Assembly: GCF_000192475.1 (NCBI RefSeq)
Contig: NZ_AEYW01000003.1
Location: 124,001-188,000 of the forward strand
Direction of reading: 5' to 3'
DNA length: 64,000 bases
Source of the DNA: Ruegeria conchae
GTDB lineage: Bacteria; Pseudomonadota; Alphaproteobacteria; Rhodobacterales; Rhodobacteraceae
The notes below the pieces were generated by a model that searched no databases, was not told where the DNA came from, and saw only the letters and a program-made list of their open reading frames with translations. Numbering within the stretch: position 1 is the first letter of the stretch; every line of letters begins with the position of its first letter. Shown here piece by piece: positions 1-9,501 of the stretch. Made by a program: the position numbers and the translations under genes.

Positions 1-1322
1 ATCCATGCGGCCCGCTGACCGGCACGGCAGAGGTGCCTGGCGACAAATCAATCTCGCACCGGTCCCTGATCCTAGGGGCGATGGCTGTTGGCGAAACCAG
101 GATTTCGGGCCTGCTTGAGGGCGAGGATGTGCTGGACACGGCCAAGGCCATGCGGGCCTTCGGGGCCGAAGTTACGGATCACGGAGGCGGCGAATGGTCG
201 GTGCACGGCGTAGGCGTAGGCGGCTTTGCGGAACCCGATCAGGTGATCGATTGCGGGAACTCGGGCACCGGTGTGCGCCTGATTATGGGAGCGATGGCAA
301 CCTCTCCGATAACGGCGACCTTTACCGGGGATGCCAGCCTGAACAAACGTCCGATGGCCCGGGTCACCGATCCTCTGGCGCTGTTTGGTACGCAATCTGT
401 CGGTCGTAATGGTGGACGCCTGCCGATGACCATCGTCGGTGCTGCGGACCCCATCCCGGTTCGTTACGAGGTGCCTGTGCCATCGGCTCAGGTGAAATCC
501 GCTGTTCTGCTGGCAGGGCTGAATGCCCCCGGCAAGACCGTGGTAATCGAGAAAGAGGCAACCCGTGATCATTCCGAACGGATGCTGGCCGGGTTCGGCG
601 CAGAAATCACCGTCGAGGATACCGACGAGGGGCGAGTGATTACCCTGACCGGGCGTCCAGAATTGAAGCCGCAGGTCATTGCGGTGCCGCGTGACCCATC
701 TAGCGCAGCCTTCCCGGTATGTGCCGCACTGATTACCCCCGGATCGGATGTTTTGGTGCCGGGCATCGGATTAAACCCTACGCGTGCAGGTTTGTTTACA
801 ACGCTACGCGAGATGGGTGCGGATCTGACCTATGAGAACGAGCGCGAAGAGGGTGGTGAGCCCGTTGCGGATCTGCGGGCAAAATACTCGCCGAATATGA
901 AGGGAATTTCCGTCCCACCAGAACGCGCTGCCTCGATGATTGACGAATACCCTGTGCTGTCCGTTGTTGCCGCCAATGCAACCGGCACAATGATGATGGG
1001 CGGCGTCAAAGAGTTACGCGTCAAGGAAAGTGACCGGATCGATGCAATGGCGCGTGGCCTGCGCGCGAATGGCGTGACGGTAGACGAGGGTGACGATTGG
1101 TGGTCAGTCGAGGGCCTAGGCATTGGTGGTGTTCCCGGCGGCGGCATTTGTGAGAGTTTCCTCGATCACCGCATTGCCATGTCCTTCATGGTGATGGGTA
1201 TGGGCGCGAAAAAGGCGGTTTCGGTAGATGATGGTGGTCCGATTGCAACTTCGTTCCCGATCTTTGAGCCGTTGATGACGGGTTTGGGTGCCAAGCTGCT
1301 TCGCGACAACCGGCCCGTCTGA
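1..1322 (+). CDS. aroA: 3-phosphoshikimate 1-carboxyvinyltransferase (EPSP synthase), 5' end missing
   Basis: Transfers enolpyruvate from PEP to shikimate-3-phosphate, the sixth step of the shikimate pathway, in the cytoplasm. The reading frame is open from the window edge (first full codon at 3), so the true start lies outside; the GTG at 33 is the internal Val of [11 protein letters not shown], not the start. Visible motifs are [32 protein letters not shown] and NPTR, the set typical of class II EPSP synthases. The glyphosate-discriminating position, Ala in the CP4 enzyme, is Gly here (codon 264-266). The stop overlaps the cmk start by one base (TGATG), so the two genes are probably translationally coupled. 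Confidence 0.97.
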   Translation, partial: PCGPLTGTAEVPGDKSISHRSLILGAMAVGETRISGLLEGEDVLDTAKAMRAFGAEVTDHGGGEWSVHGVGVGGFAEPDQVIDCGNSGTGVRLIMGAMATSPITATFTGDASLNKRPMARVTDPLALFGTQSVGRNGGRLPMTIVGAADPIPVRYEVPVPSAQVKSAVLLAGLNAPGKTVVIEKEATRDHSERMLAGFGAEITVEDTDEGRVITLTGRPELKPQVIAVPRDPSSAAFPVCAALITPGSDVLVPGIGLNPTRAGLFTTLREMGADLTYENEREEGGEPVADLRAKYSPNMKGISVPPERAASMIDEYPVLSVVAANATGTMMMGGVKELRVKESDRIDAMARGLRANGVTVDEGDDWWSVEGLGIGGVPGGGICESFLDHRIAMSFMVMGMGAKKAVSVDDGGPIATSFPIFEPLMTGLGAKLLRDNRPV

Positions 1323-1945
1323 TGCTCGAGCAGGGGTATACGGTTGCGATCGACGGCCCTGCTGCGGCAGGTAAGGGCACGATCTCGAAGGCGGTAGCCG
1401 CGCATTTTGGGTTTGCCCATCTGGATACTGGATTGCTTTACCGAGCGGTTGGACGACGCATGCTGCAAGGTGAAGAGCCTGTTACGGCGGCGCAATCTCT
1501 AACCGCAGAAGAGTTGGGTCAGGGTGACCTTCGTACGGCCGAGATCGCAAAGGCGGCCTCAAAAGTGGCTGTTATACCCGAGGTTCGCAGCGCACTGGTT
1601 GATTTCCAACGTGCCTTTGCGCGACGTGTCGGAGGCGCAGTTCTTGACGGGCGTGATATTGGAACCGTTATTTGTCGGAACGCCGAGGTCAAACTGTTCG
1701 TCACGGCCAGTGCCGAAGTGCGCGCGGAACGGCGATATCTGGAGCTTGCAGCCAAAGGCGATGATGTCTCGCGCGAACAGGTGCTGGCAGACGTCAAAGA
1801 ACGCGATGCCCGTGACGCTGAACGCAGCACTGCACCGATGAAGCCCGCAGTTGATGCTGTGCTGCTGGATACCTCGGATCTGAGTGTCGATGCTGCACTG
1901 GCCCGTGCGATCGAAGTCATCGAAATGACCCTGCCTAAAGCATAA
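1322..1945 (+). CDS. cmk: Cytidylate kinase
   Basis: Phosphorylates CMP and dCMP to the diphosphates with ATP. At 207 residues it is slightly shorter than the E. coli enzyme. The P-loop GPAAAGKGT lies at about residues 12-20, followed by [12 protein letters not shown] and the conserved LDGRDIGTV. It is the second gene of an aroA-cmk pair with a one-base stop/start overlap. In many proteobacteria cmk is followed by rpsA; here three small genes intervene. A hairpin overlaps its 3' end. Confidence 0.97.
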   Translation: MLEQGYTVAIDGPAAAGKGTISKAVAAHFGFAHLDTGLLYRAVGRRMLQGEEPVTAAQSLTAEELGQGDLRTAEIAKAASKVAVIPEVRSALVDFQRAFARRVGGAVLDGRDIGTVICRNAEVKLFVTASAEVRAERRYLELAAKGDDVSREQVLADVKERDARDAERSTAPMKPAVDAVLLDTSDLSVDAALARAIEVIEMTLPKA

Positions 1946-1961
1946 TCGCCTTCAGGCAGGG
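1929..1961. terminator. Hairpin between convergent cmk and YHS gene
   Basis: CCCTGCCT (1929-1936) and AGGCAGGG (1954-1961) form a perfect 8-bp stem with a 17-base loop that spans the cmk stop codon. There is no strong T-run on either side, so it is only a candidate bidirectional terminator for the two convergent genes. Confidence 0.4.
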
Positions 1962-1969
1962 CCAATTCC

Positions 1970-2446
1970 TTACAGCTCGCCTACAGCGATGCTTTTGATG
2001 TTGGCCCACTGATCATCGGCGGTTTTTGCTGTCCCGGTGACGTCTTTCAGGAAAGATGCACGGGTGTCTGCGTTCAGGAACAAGAACAGCTTTCCGTCGG
2101 CAACCAGATATTGATCCGGGTCGCCGTCAAATTTCTTTCCGACCGAAACACCGAATGAGCAATATCCGCCGTGTTGAGGCAAGAATGCTGCTGGGTTGGT
2201 CTCAAACGCTTCAAGGTTTGCAGCACTGGTGAAATAGTAGGACGCGCCGTCATAGGTCGCTGTATGGGTTGCAAAACCCTCGACCGGATTGCCGTCATTC
2301 ACCAGGGCCACCAGATCTACACCATGTACCGCCAATGGAGCGCCAGCAGCAGAGATACCCTTTGAGACGTTTATTTCATCTGCAGCAAATGCAGGAGCAG
2401 TAAGGGCAAGTGTCATCGCAAGGGCCGTAAGGGCAAGAGATTTCAT
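1970..2446 (-). CDS. Exported YHS domain-containing protein
   Basis: 158 residues from the ATG at 2446. This start is chosen over in-frame upstream codons because it begins a clear signal peptide (MKSLALTALAMTLALTAP, cleavage near AFA-AD) and has AAGGAA about 7 bases upstream. The mature part carries a YHS-like domain (EGFATHTATYDG, YYFTSAANLEAF, NPAAFLPQHGGYCSFG), a small fold often associated with metal binding. Its role is unknown; the sequence supports a periplasmic location. It converges on cmk. Confidence 0.85.
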   Translation of the reverse strand: MKSLALTALAMTLALTAPAFAADEINVSKGISAAGAPLAVHGVDLVALVNDGNPVEGFATHTATYDGASYYFTSAANLEAFETNPAAFLPQHGGYCSFGVSVGKKFDGDPDQYLVADGKLFLFLNADTRASFLKDVTGTAKTADDQWANIKSIAVGEL

Positions 2447-2664
2447 TTGGTTATTCCTTTCCATTTGGTTCCTGGCCGCAACAGTCGTCGGCCGATGGGG
2501 TGAAAATAGGAAAGGCTTTTCGGACGCGTAATCGCCGATAGAACGCAAAGTATTGCAGATCGTCCTAACTGATGCATGATGTGTGATAAGTGTTCACAGA
2601 GCTTTGTTTGGTTCGTCAGAACTGAACATCTTATGGTCGTTTCTATATCTACAGGAGGGGCCAC

Positions 2665-3201
2665 ATGATCCGAATAGTTTTGTTTCTGGTGTTAACGGCC
2701 ACCGGCATCGCTGCTCAGGAAGCTGAAACCCCGTCTCCGATCAAAGAACCCCCGATGACATACGAACGCCTGGGTAAAATTCTGTTTGCGCTGGATCCCG
2801 ACGCGCAACCCCACGGGCCTGGTTTTGAACTGAAGATCTCAGAGACGCGTGTATTTGTTGTGACTGATACCAATGCGGACCGTATGCGCGTGATGGTTCC
2901 GATCCGAACTGCAGACGGTCTGACTCAGGCCGACATGCAACGGATGATGCAGGCCAATTTCGATACGGCATTGGATGCGCGATATGCGATCGCGAACGGC
3001 AGGGTTTGGGCGGCGTTCCTGCACCCGCTTTTGTCGCTGGAAAGGGATCAATTGATTTCGGGCATCGCGCAAACTGTGAACATCGCACAAACATATGGCA
3101 CCCTCTATTCCAGTGGGGGGGCACAGTTTGGCGGCGGCGACAGCGGTGAGTTGCAGCAAGAGCTGTTCAAGGAACTGTTAAAAAAGGGCGAGGAAATCTA
3201 A
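2665..3201 (+). CDS. Small exported protein, possible YbjN/type III chaperone-like fold
   Basis: 178 residues with an N-terminal signal peptide (MIRIVLFLVLTATGIAAQ) and a very good ribosome binding site (AGGAGG, 8 bases before ATG). After the signal comes a Pro-rich linker, then an alpha/beta domain (MTYERLGKILFALDPDA, RVFVVTDTNADRMRVMVPI, ARYAIANGRVWAAFLHPL) whose pattern resembles YbjN or secretion-chaperone-like domains. The C-terminus is a Gly-rich stretch and a charged helix. I do not recognise a characterised homologue; the fold suggestion is inference. It is transcribed alone, divergently from the YHS gene. Confidence 0.7.
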   Translation: MIRIVLFLVLTATGIAAQEAETPSPIKEPPMTYERLGKILFALDPDAQPHGPGFELKISETRVFVVTDTNADRMRVMVPIRTADGLTQADMQRMMQANFDTALDARYAIANGRVWAAFLHPLLSLERDQLISGIAQTVNIAQTYGTLYSSGGAQFGGGDSGELQQELFKELLKKGEEI

Positions 3202-3289
3202 TTTCTGACTGCACGACCCAAAGAACGTCTTGCTAAAAGGTTTATGTTATATGATATCGTAACGCAAGCTTGAAAGATGGAGTTTCTGT

Positions 3290-3640
3290 GTGTCTGCGCG
3301 TTACGATGTAATACGAGGTGTGATCCCTGCCAACGCCGGTAGGGCAATCAAAGGCAATTCAGGCCGTAATTTGCAGACTCAGCTCAAACGTCGTAGGCGG
3401 CGGGGCTCGCCGATGCAGGCCTATGACGCATTACCGCAAGGCCTTAGGCAGTGGCTGGCGCCTGCTTGTTTGCCATGGAGTCCGGCCTCGGCTCTCAAAA
3501 TCTGGGACCAAGCTGGGGGTTCGGCAAATCCCATGGCCGCTATTCTGCGGCTTGACGCCATTGAGCGATCCATGTTGCGGCAAGATGCGTTGATTTGGGA
3601 CACGCCGGGCAAGCAATCAAGCGCTGATCCTGCTGCATAA
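3290..3640 (+). CDS. DUF6525 family protein
   Basis: 116-residue basic protein. The core LQTQLKRRRRRGSPMQAYDAL followed after a few residues by LRQWLAPACLPWSP matches a small Rhodobacterales-restricted family whose function is not known. The start is the GTG at 3290, with GGAG seven bases upstream; a later GTG at 3320 is less well placed. The first 30 residues are not conserved in my recollection of the family, so the start remains uncertain. The poly-Arg tract could bind nucleic acid, but that is a guess. Confidence 0.65.
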   Translation: MSARYDVIRGVIPANAGRAIKGNSGRNLQTQLKRRRRRGSPMQAYDALPQGLRQWLAPACLPWSPASALKIWDQAGGSANPMAAILRLDAIERSMLRQDALIWDTPGKQSSADPAA

Positions 3641-3658
3641 GCCAGCGTTTGTTGGCTT
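3639..3658 (+). terminator. Weak hairpin after the DUF6525 gene
   Basis: AAGCCA (3639-3644) and TGGCTT (3653-3658) form a 6-bp stem with an 8-base loop directly at the stop codon, followed by only a few Ts. It may end the short transcript before rpsA. Confidence 0.35.
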
Positions 3659-3740
3659 TGCACTTGCGCAAGCATTGGAATCCGCCTATACGCGCGCTGT
3701 CGATACAAGGGCGGTCAACGTCCGGATGACGTTTCTGAGC

Positions 3741-3775
3741 AGGGCCGGGTAACCTCGGCCCTTTGTGTTTGTTTG
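3741..3775 (+). terminator. Rho-independent terminator upstream of rpsA
   Basis: AGGGCCG (3741-3747) and CGGCCCT (3756-3762) make a 7-bp GC-rich stem with an 8-base loop, followed by TTGTGTTTGTTTG. It lies about 115 bases before the rpsA start, so it could insulate rpsA or act as an attenuator in a long leader. No gene is visible between 3641 and 3740 that it would otherwise terminate. Confidence 0.6.
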
Positions 3776-3877
3776 CTCAGGGCCGCACCGGATCACGCCT
3801 AAAGACATCATGAAACAAGACCGGCGGAGACAACCGCTCGGCCAGCAAAAACGTACTGTAAAGGAAAACAACGCCAC

Positions 3878-5554
3878 ATGGCTAACGCATCCATGGAGGA
3901 ATTCGAAGCCCTCCTGAATGAAAGCTTCGAAATGGACACGCCCGAAGAGGGTTCTGTTGTCAAAGGCAAGGTTCTGGCGATCGAAGCCGGTCAAGCCATC
4001 ATCGACGTAGGCTACAAAATGGAAGGCCGCGTTGATCTGAAAGAATTCGCAAATCCCGGCGAAGCCCCTGAAATCGCTGTAGGCGACGAGGTAGAAGTTT
4101 ACCTGCGCGCCGCAGAAAACGCCCGTGGCGAAGCCGTCATCTCGCGCGAGATGGCCCGCCGTGAAGAGGCATGGGACCGTCTGGAAAAAGCATATGCCGA
4201 CGACCAGCGCGTCGAAGGTGCAATCTTTGGTCGCGTCAAAGGTGGCTTCACCGTTGATCTGGGTGGCGCAGTTGCGTTCCTGCCCGGCTCGCAAGTTGAC
4301 GTTCGCCCCGTGCGCGATGCTGGCCCGCTGATGGGTCTGAAGCAGCCGTTCCAGATTCTGAAAATGGACCGCCGTCGTGGCAACATCGTTGTTTCGCGTC
4401 GCGCAATCCTTGAAGAATCGCGTGCCGAACAGCGTGCTGAAGTTATCGGCAACCTGTCCGAAGGTCAGACCGTAGAGGGTGTTGTCAAGAACATCACCGA
4501 ATACGGTGCATTCGTTGACCTGGGCGGCGTTGACGGCCTGCTGCACGTCACCGACATGGCATGGCGCCGCGTGAACCACCCGTCCGAGATCCTGACAATT
4601 GGCGAAACCATCAAGGTTCAAGTCATCAAGATCAACAAAGAGACCCACCGCATCAGCCTGGGCATGAAGCAGTTGCAGGAAGATCCGTGGGATCTGGTTG
4701 CTGCGAAATACCCGCTGGGCTCGGTCCATCAGGGTCGCGTCACCAACATCACCGACTACGGCGCGTTCGTCGAGCTGGAAGCCGGTGTCGAAGGTCTGGT
4801 GCACGTGTCCGAGATGTCCTGGACCAAGAAAAACGTCCACCCCGGCAAGATCGTTTCGACCAGCCAGGAAGTCGATGTCATGGTTCTGGAAATCGACGGC
4901 GCCAAGCGTCGCGTGTCTCTGGGCCTGAAGCAGACTCAGCGCAACCCATGGGAAGTGTTTGCAGAAACTCACCCCGAAGGCACAGAGGTCGAAGGCGAAG
5001 TCAAGAACATCACCGAATTCGGTCTGTTCATTGGCCTCGAAGGCGACATCGACGGCATGGTTCACCTGTCGGACCTGTCCTGGGACGAGCGTGGCGAAGA
5101 TGCGATCCAGAACTACCGCAAAGGCGACATGGTTTCGGCCGTTGTCTCGGAAGTTGATGTCGAAAAAGAGCGTATCTCGCTGTCGATCAAAGCCCTGGGC
5201 GGTGACAAGTTCGCCGAAGCCGTGGGCGGCGTGAAGCGTGGCTCGATCGTAACCGTCGAAGTGACCGCAATCGAGGATGGTGGCATCGAGGTCGAGTACG
5301 AAGGCATGAAATCCTTCATCCGCCGTTCGGACCTGTCCCGTGACCGCGCCGAACAGCGCCCCGAGCGTTTCTCGGTCGGTGACAAGGTCGACGTTCGCGT
5401 CACAAACGTCGACAGTAAGACCCGCCGTCTGGGCCTGTCGATCAAGGCACGCGAAATCGCCGAAGAGAAAGAGGCCGTGGAACAGTACGGTTCTTCCGAC
5501 TCGGGCGCATCGCTGGGCGATATCCTGGGTGCAGCGCTGAAGTCCGGCGACTGA
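3878..5554 (+). CDS. rpsA: 30S ribosomal protein S1
   Basis: 558 residues with six S1 RNA-binding repeats (roughly 21-90, 106-170, 191-260, 278-345, 365-432 and 452-520), the usual count for proteobacterial S1. Repeats three to five carry the classic pattern ITEYGAFVDLGGVDGLLHV / ITDYGAFVELEAGVEG. It binds mRNA and helps start translation on the 30S subunit. The start follows GTAAAGGAAA. The codon use is strongly biased and uniform, as expected of a highly expressed gene, which also leaves a long open frame on the opposite strand. A strong terminator follows. Confidence 0.99.
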   Translation: MANASMEEFEALLNESFEMDTPEEGSVVKGKVLAIEAGQAIIDVGYKMEGRVDLKEFANPGEAPEIAVGDEVEVYLRAAENARGEAVISREMARREEAWDRLEKAYADDQRVEGAIFGRVKGGFTVDLGGAVAFLPGSQVDVRPVRDAGPLMGLKQPFQILKMDRRRGNIVVSRRAILEESRAEQRAEVIGNLSEGQTVEGVVKNITEYGAFVDLGGVDGLLHVTDMAWRRVNHPSEILTIGETIKVQVIKINKETHRISLGMKQLQEDPWDLVAAKYPLGSVHQGRVTNITDYGAFVELEAGVEGLVHVSEMSWTKKNVHPGKIVSTSQEVDVMVLEIDGAKRRVSLGLKQTQRNPWEVFAETHPEGTEVEGEVKNITEFGLFIGLEGDIDGMVHLSDLSWDERGEDAIQNYRKGDMVSAVVSEVDVEKERISLSIKALGGDKFAEAVGGVKRGSIVTVEVTAIEDGGIEVEYEGMKSFIRRSDLSRDRAEQRPERFSVGDKVDVRVTNVDSKTRRLGLSIKAREIAEEKEAVEQYGSSDSGASLGDILGAALKSGD

Positions 5555-5582
5555 TTCAGGGCGAAAGCCTAACCAAGAATTT

Positions 5583-5613
5583 CGGCCCCGTGCGCATGCG
5601 CGGGGCCGTTTTT
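5583..5613 (+). terminator. Strong Rho-independent terminator after rpsA
   Basis: CGGCCCCG (5583-5590) pairs perfectly with CGGGGCCG (5601-5608), with a loop containing GCATGC that can extend the stem, followed directly by TTTTT. It lies 28 bases after the rpsA stop. Confidence 0.9.
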
Positions 5614-5824
5614 GTTGCGAATCAATATGTTCCAATTATCCGGGTTTTTCCCCGTCATGTTCGCTCAATAGGTGTAGAAAACGAGCTTGTGCGCTAATAT
5701 TCGCGTTAGAATGTGGCAAAATAAGTCCAATCGATGCAGAGTATGCGTTCCCCCAAACCGGGTTTTTTCCTATACTGTCAAATCAGTAGACCAGACATAC
5801 CGGACGCCTGGGAGGGTATTACGC

Positions 5825-6109
5825 ATGATCCGTTCAGAACTGATTCAAAAAATCGCCGACGAAAACCCGCATCTTTATCAGCGCGACGTCGAACGGATTG
5901 TAAATACAGTTTTTGAAGAAGTGACCGATGCAATGTCGCGCGGCGATCGCGTTGAGCTGCGTGGATTTGGCGCTTTCTCCGTGAAAAAACGCGATGCACG
6001 TGTCGGACGGAATCCCCGTACTGGTGAAACCGTACAGGTTGAAGAAAAATGTGTTCCGTTTTTCAAGACCGGCAAGTTGCTAAGGGATCGGTTGAACGGT
6101 AAAGCGTAA
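5825..6109 (+). CDS. ihfB: Integration host factor subunit beta
   Basis: 94-residue DNA-bending protein of the HU/IHF family. The start at 5825 gives the canonical N-terminus [17 protein letters not shown] and follows GGGAGG with 7-base spacing; the frame is open upstream but not conserved. Diagnostic features are [18 protein letters not shown] and [12 protein letters not shown] with the conserved Pro at the tip of the beta arm. It works as a heterodimer with IhfA in nucleoid structure, transcription and recombination. A 270-base region separates it from rpsA and probably carries its own promoter. lapA follows within 4 bases. Confidence 0.97.
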   Translation: MIRSELIQKIADENPHLYQRDVERIVNTVFEEVTDAMSRGDRVELRGFGAFSVKKRDARVGRNPRTGETVQVEEKCVPFFKTGKLLRDRLNGKA

Positions 6110-6112
6110 GTC

Positions 6113-6466
6113 ATGATGCGCTACATTCGTTATGCTTTTCTGGCTGCCTTAGGGATCATATTGGTCTCCATCTCTCTGGCCAATCGTGAGCTGGTTGAAT
6201 TGAAGCTGATGCCGACTGCACTGGCAGAGTTGCTTGGGTTCAACTTTTCAACCTCGCTCCCTTTGTTTTTGGTTGTCCTTGGTGGCGTTGTGGCCGGTCT
6301 GGTCATCGGCTTCCTTTGGGAGTGGCTGCGTGAGCACAAGCACCGTAAAGACGCCACTGTGAAGAAAAGCGAAGTGCGCAAGCTTGAGCGCGAGGTCAAG
6401 AAGCTCAAGAAAAAGCAGAACGATGGGCAGGATGATGTGCTCGCTCTGCTGGATGAGGCAAGCTGA
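6113..6466 (+). CDS. lapA: LapA domain-containing inner-membrane protein
   Basis: 117 residues. Two membrane segments (about 4-22 and 44-68) surround a short periplasmic loop, followed by a strongly charged cytoplasmic coiled coil ([19 protein letters not shown]). This is the architecture of the LapA (DUF1049) family, which in E. coli helps control lipopolysaccharide synthesis. It starts 4 bases after ihfB, a linkage common in proteobacteria; an ATGATG leaves two possible starts one codon apart. trpF follows after 8 bases, so ihfB-lapA-trpF is probably one transcript. Confidence 0.85.
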   Translation: MMRYIRYAFLAALGIILVSISLANRELVELKLMPTALAELLGFNFSTSLPLFLVVLGGVVAGLVIGFLWEWLREHKHRKDATVKKSEVRKLEREVKKLKKKQNDGQDDVLALLDEAS

Positions 6467-6474
6467 GGCCGACC

Positions 6475-7119
6475 ATGTCCGGTGAAATCAGTGTCAAAAT
6501 ATGCGGTCTGACCGCGCCTGATCATGTGCGTGCGGCAGTTGAAGCAGGTGCACGGTATCTTGGCTTCAATTTCTTTCCTAAATCGCCGCGTTATGTAACC
6601 GCTGAGCAAGCGGCAGTGTTGATGCAATCTGTGCCTGTTGGGGTCGCTAAGGTGGCTTTGGTTGTGAATGCGTCGAACGAGGTTTTGGATCAGATTACCG
6701 AAACCGTACCGTTCGATATGTTGCAGTTGCACGGTGGCGAAAGCATCAAACGGGTTTCGGAAATCAAATCACGCTATGGGTTGCCAGTGATGAAGGTCAT
6801 TGGAGTGGCTGATGCCGAAGACTTGGATGCGATTGATGCCTTTAGCGACGTCGCTGACCAGATTTTGATCGATGCCAAACCACCAAAAAATGCTGTTCTA
6901 CCGGGCGGCAACGGCTTGGCGTTCGATTGGCGTCTTATGGCCGGGCGGAAGTATTGGCGCAAGCCGTGGATGCTGGCGGGTGGTTTAACTCCCGACAACG
7001 TGGCGGAGGCCATTCGTACCACGGGAGCCCGGCAAGTGGACGTCGCTTCGGGCGTTGAAAGTGCTCCGGGTATCAAGGATGAGGCCTTGATCAGCGCATT
7101 TATCGACGCCACACGGTGA
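6475..7119 (+). CDS. trpF: Phosphoribosylanthranilate isomerase
   Basis: 214 residues, TIM-barrel enzyme of tryptophan synthesis (PRA to CdRP). The N-terminal [12 protein letters not shown] contains the catalytic Cys; the conserved core [17 protein letters not shown] follows, and the phosphate-binding end is [16 protein letters not shown] with [13 protein letters not shown]. It sits 8 bases after lapA and two genes before trpB, as in other Rhodobacteraceae. Confidence 0.97.
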   Translation: MSGEISVKICGLTAPDHVRAAVEAGARYLGFNFFPKSPRYVTAEQAAVLMQSVPVGVAKVALVVNASNEVLDQITETVPFDMLQLHGGESIKRVSEIKSRYGLPVMKVIGVADAEDLDAIDAFSDVADQILIDAKPPKNAVLPGGNGLAFDWRLMAGRKYWRKPWMLAGGLTPDNVAEAIRTTGARQVDVASGVESAPGIKDEALISAFIDATR

Positions 7120-7165
7120 TCTGAACAATTGTCTGCTGCGTATCTCCGGAAAAGGGGAGACGACG

Positions 7166-7501
7166 ATGCTTGCGGCAATTGGCGGTGTTTCGTTAAGACG
7201 ATGGTACTACGGGCCGGAGCTATTCTGGCGGGCGCGTCAGGCGTTGCTTCAGGCGCGCGGCGATCCATTATGCCTGGAAGCACAGGTCTTTTTACATCAG
7301 GGCATGTTTTTTTCACTCAGTGTTTGGGAAGACGTAGAGGCTATGCTGACATTCGCCCAATCGGGCCCGCATCGATGTGTGGTGGATGCGGCTTCACGCT
7401 TGGCCAAAACCTATGAATTCCACCATTTTCCCTGCATCGCTGTCCCTAGCAGGGATCAGGCTTTGAAGGTCTGGGCGCAATGCGTCCGGGATCAGCAATG
7501 A
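7166..7501 (+). CDS. Unknown small protein between trpF and trpB
   Basis: 111 residues with a good ribosome binding site (GGGGAGA, 6 bases before ATG at 7166). The sequence contains [38 protein letters not shown] and a late HHFPC. A Trp-Glu turn followed by a helix and a His-rich end recalls dimeric alpha+beta barrel proteins (monooxygenase-like or DUF3291), but this is only a resemblance. No signal peptide or membrane segment. It is probably cotranscribed with trpF and trpB; a role in tryptophan synthesis is not shown. Confidence 0.65.
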   Translation: MLAAIGGVSLRRWYYGPELFWRARQALLQARGDPLCLEAQVFLHQGMFFSLSVWEDVEAMLTFAQSGPHRCVVDAASRLAKTYEFHHFPCIAVPSRDQALKVWAQCVRDQQ

Positions 7502-7569
7502 TGCGTTTTGCCATGGCAAATCCTGCCGCTACCACCTATGAAAGTCGCGTACGACGAGTGGAGACACCC

Positions 7570-8817
7570 ATGGCCAACGATCTTTTTAACTCCTTCATGT
7601 CCGGCCCGGATGAGCAGGGCCGTTTCGGCATCTTCGGCGGACGGTTCGTCAGCGAAACGCTGATGCCGCTGATCCTGTCGCTGGAAGAGGAATATAACAA
7701 AGCCAAGGATGACCCTACTTTCTGGGCCGAGATGGATGATCTGTGGGCCAACTATGTGGGCCGCCCCTCGCCGCTGTATTACGCGGAACGCCTGACCGAG
7801 CATCTAGGCGGGGCCAAAATCTATCTGAAGCGCGATGAACTGAACCACACTGGTGCGCATAAGATTAATAACGTGCTGGGCCAGATCATTCTCGCGCGCC
7901 GCATGGGTAAGACCCGGATCATCGCGGAAACTGGGGCAGGGCAGCACGGCGTAGCCACCGCTACCGTCTGTGCCAAGTTCGGCCTGAAGTGCATCGTTTA
8001 TATGGGCGCGCATGACGTACAGCGTCAGGCCCCGAATGTATTCCGTATGCGCCTGCTTGGGGCTGAGGTGATTCCGGTGACAAGCGGTCGGGGTACGCTG
8101 AAAGACGCGATGAACGACGCGCTGCGCGACTGGGTAACCAATGTGCGCGACACGTTCTATTGCATCGGCACAGTGGCCGGTCCGCACCCGTACCCGGCGA
8201 TGGTACGCGATTTCCAGTCGATCATCGGTAAGGAAGCCAAAGAGCAGATGCACAAGGCCGAAGGCCGTCTACCCGACACCATTATCGCAGCCATTGGCGG
8301 TGGTTCGAATGCGATGGGCCTGTTCTATCCGTTCCTTGATGACAAAGAGGTCAACATCATCGGCGTCGAAGCAGGCGGCAAGGGCGTGAATGAAAAGATG
8401 GAGCATTGTGCCTCGCTGACCGGCGGTCGCCCCGGCGTGCTGCACGGTAATCGCACTTATCTGTTGCAGGATGACGATGGGCAGATTCTGGAAGGCTATT
8501 CCATCTCGGCGGGTCTGGATTATCCGGGGATCGGGCCTGAGCATTCCTGGCTGAACGATATCGGCCGTGCCAACTATGTCTCAATCACCGACAAAGAGGC
8601 ACTGGAGGCGTTTCAGCTGTGCTGTGCGACCGAGGGCATCATCCCGGCGCTTGAGCCCAGTCATGCGCTGGCGCATGTGATGAAGATCGCACCAGATTTG
8701 CCCAAAGATCACCTGATCTGCATGAACATGTGCGGACGCGGCGACAAGGATGTGCAGACGGTTGCGCAATACCTGAACTTCGACATGTCCGACACCGAAG
8801 GCCGTACAGCAGACTGA
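7570..8817 (+). CDS. trpB: Tryptophan synthase beta chain
   Basis: 415 residues. Condenses indole and serine to tryptophan with PLP. The start at 7570 ([20 protein letters not shown]) is preceded by GGAG at 6-base spacing; an open frame upstream is not conserved. The PLP lysine is K98 in HTGAHKINN; the phosphate loop GGGSNAMG and [12 protein letters not shown] are intact. Its partner trpA is about 5.4 kb away on the opposite strand rather than adjacent, so the two subunits are made from separate transcripts. Confidence 0.98.
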   Translation: MANDLFNSFMSGPDEQGRFGIFGGRFVSETLMPLILSLEEEYNKAKDDPTFWAEMDDLWANYVGRPSPLYYAERLTEHLGGAKIYLKRDELNHTGAHKINNVLGQIILARRMGKTRIIAETGAGQHGVATATVCAKFGLKCIVYMGAHDVQRQAPNVFRMRLLGAEVIPVTSGRGTLKDAMNDALRDWVTNVRDTFYCIGTVAGPHPYPAMVRDFQSIIGKEAKEQMHKAEGRLPDTIIAAIGGGSNAMGLFYPFLDDKEVNIIGVEAGGKGVNEKMEHCASLTGGRPGVLHGNRTYLLQDDDGQILEGYSISAGLDYPGIGPEHSWLNDIGRANYVSITDKEALEAFQLCCATEGIIPALEPSHALAHVMKIAPDLPKDHLICMNMCGRGDKDVQTVAQYLNFDMSDTEGRTAD

Positions 8818-8868
8818 TCACCCAAAACAGGCTTTGCGCCTTTGAGGAACTGTGCCAGTTTGCTAATC

Positions 8869-9501
8869 ATGAGCAGCGCATCCTCAAAGGCTGAACTTGA
8901 TCGGCTTGACCAAAAATACGATCAAGCAGCCCCCGGCTGGGCGGATAAGATGCGGCTGTTAGGTTATTTTGATGCCTACCTAGGATTTCTGTCGTCAGAT
9001 CCGCTTGCAGACTTGGGGCGTAATGCGCTGGATATCGGGTGTGGGACGGGTGCTTTCGCCGAAGCACGCACTGTCATCCGGCCCGAAGGTGACATCGCGC
9101 TGCTCGAGCCTTCTGCCCGGATGCTGCACTTGGCGCATTCAGCTTTGCAGCGCCGCGGATTCGATGCGACGCTCATTCAATCCCGATTGGACGATTTTCA
9201 ACCGGAGGCCCGATTTGACTGCCTACTGGCCGCGCATGTTCTGGAACATTGCGCCGACCCTACTGAGGCTCTGCGCCAAATGCGCGATCTTGCCGAACCC
9301 GGTGCGATGCTCTGGCTGGTCGTGAGCAAACCGCATTGGTGCAATGCGATCATCTGGTTTCAGTGGCGGCACCGGACCTACAGGCCAGAGACGGTGGTGA
9401 AAATGTTGTCCCGCTCAGGATGGGATCTGCAAGCTGAACACAGCTTTCCGACCGGGCCACCCTCACGCACGTCACGTGGATATCGGGCTACCGCGATCTA
9501 G
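8869..9501 (+). CDS. Class I SAM-dependent methyltransferase
   Basis: 210 residues from the ATG at 8869; the ribosome binding site is weak and a TTG at 8860 is an alternative. Motif I is ALDIGCGTGAFAEA, the acidic motif II lies in DIALLEPSARML, and a post-motif HVLEHCADPTEALRQM is typical of UbiE/type 11 methyltransferases. The substrate cannot be told from sequence. It follows trpB by 51 bases and may be read from the same promoter. Confidence 0.85.
   Translation: MSSASSKAELDRLDQKYDQAAPGWADKMRLLGYFDAYLGFLSSDPLADLGRNALDIGCGTGAFAEARTVIRPEGDIALLEPSARMLHLAHSALQRRGFDATLIQSRLDDFQPEARFDCLLAAHVLEHCADPTEALRQMRDLAEPGAMLWLVVSKPHWCNAIIWFQWRHRTYRPETVVKMLSRSGWDLQAEHSFPTGPPSRTSRGYRATAI

Noticed and set aside
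3686..5635. 649-residue open frame antisense to rpsA
   Set aside because: Mirror of the strongly biased rpsA codon use; composition is unnatural (Phe, Asp, Val, His-rich) and no ribosome binding site or domain is present.
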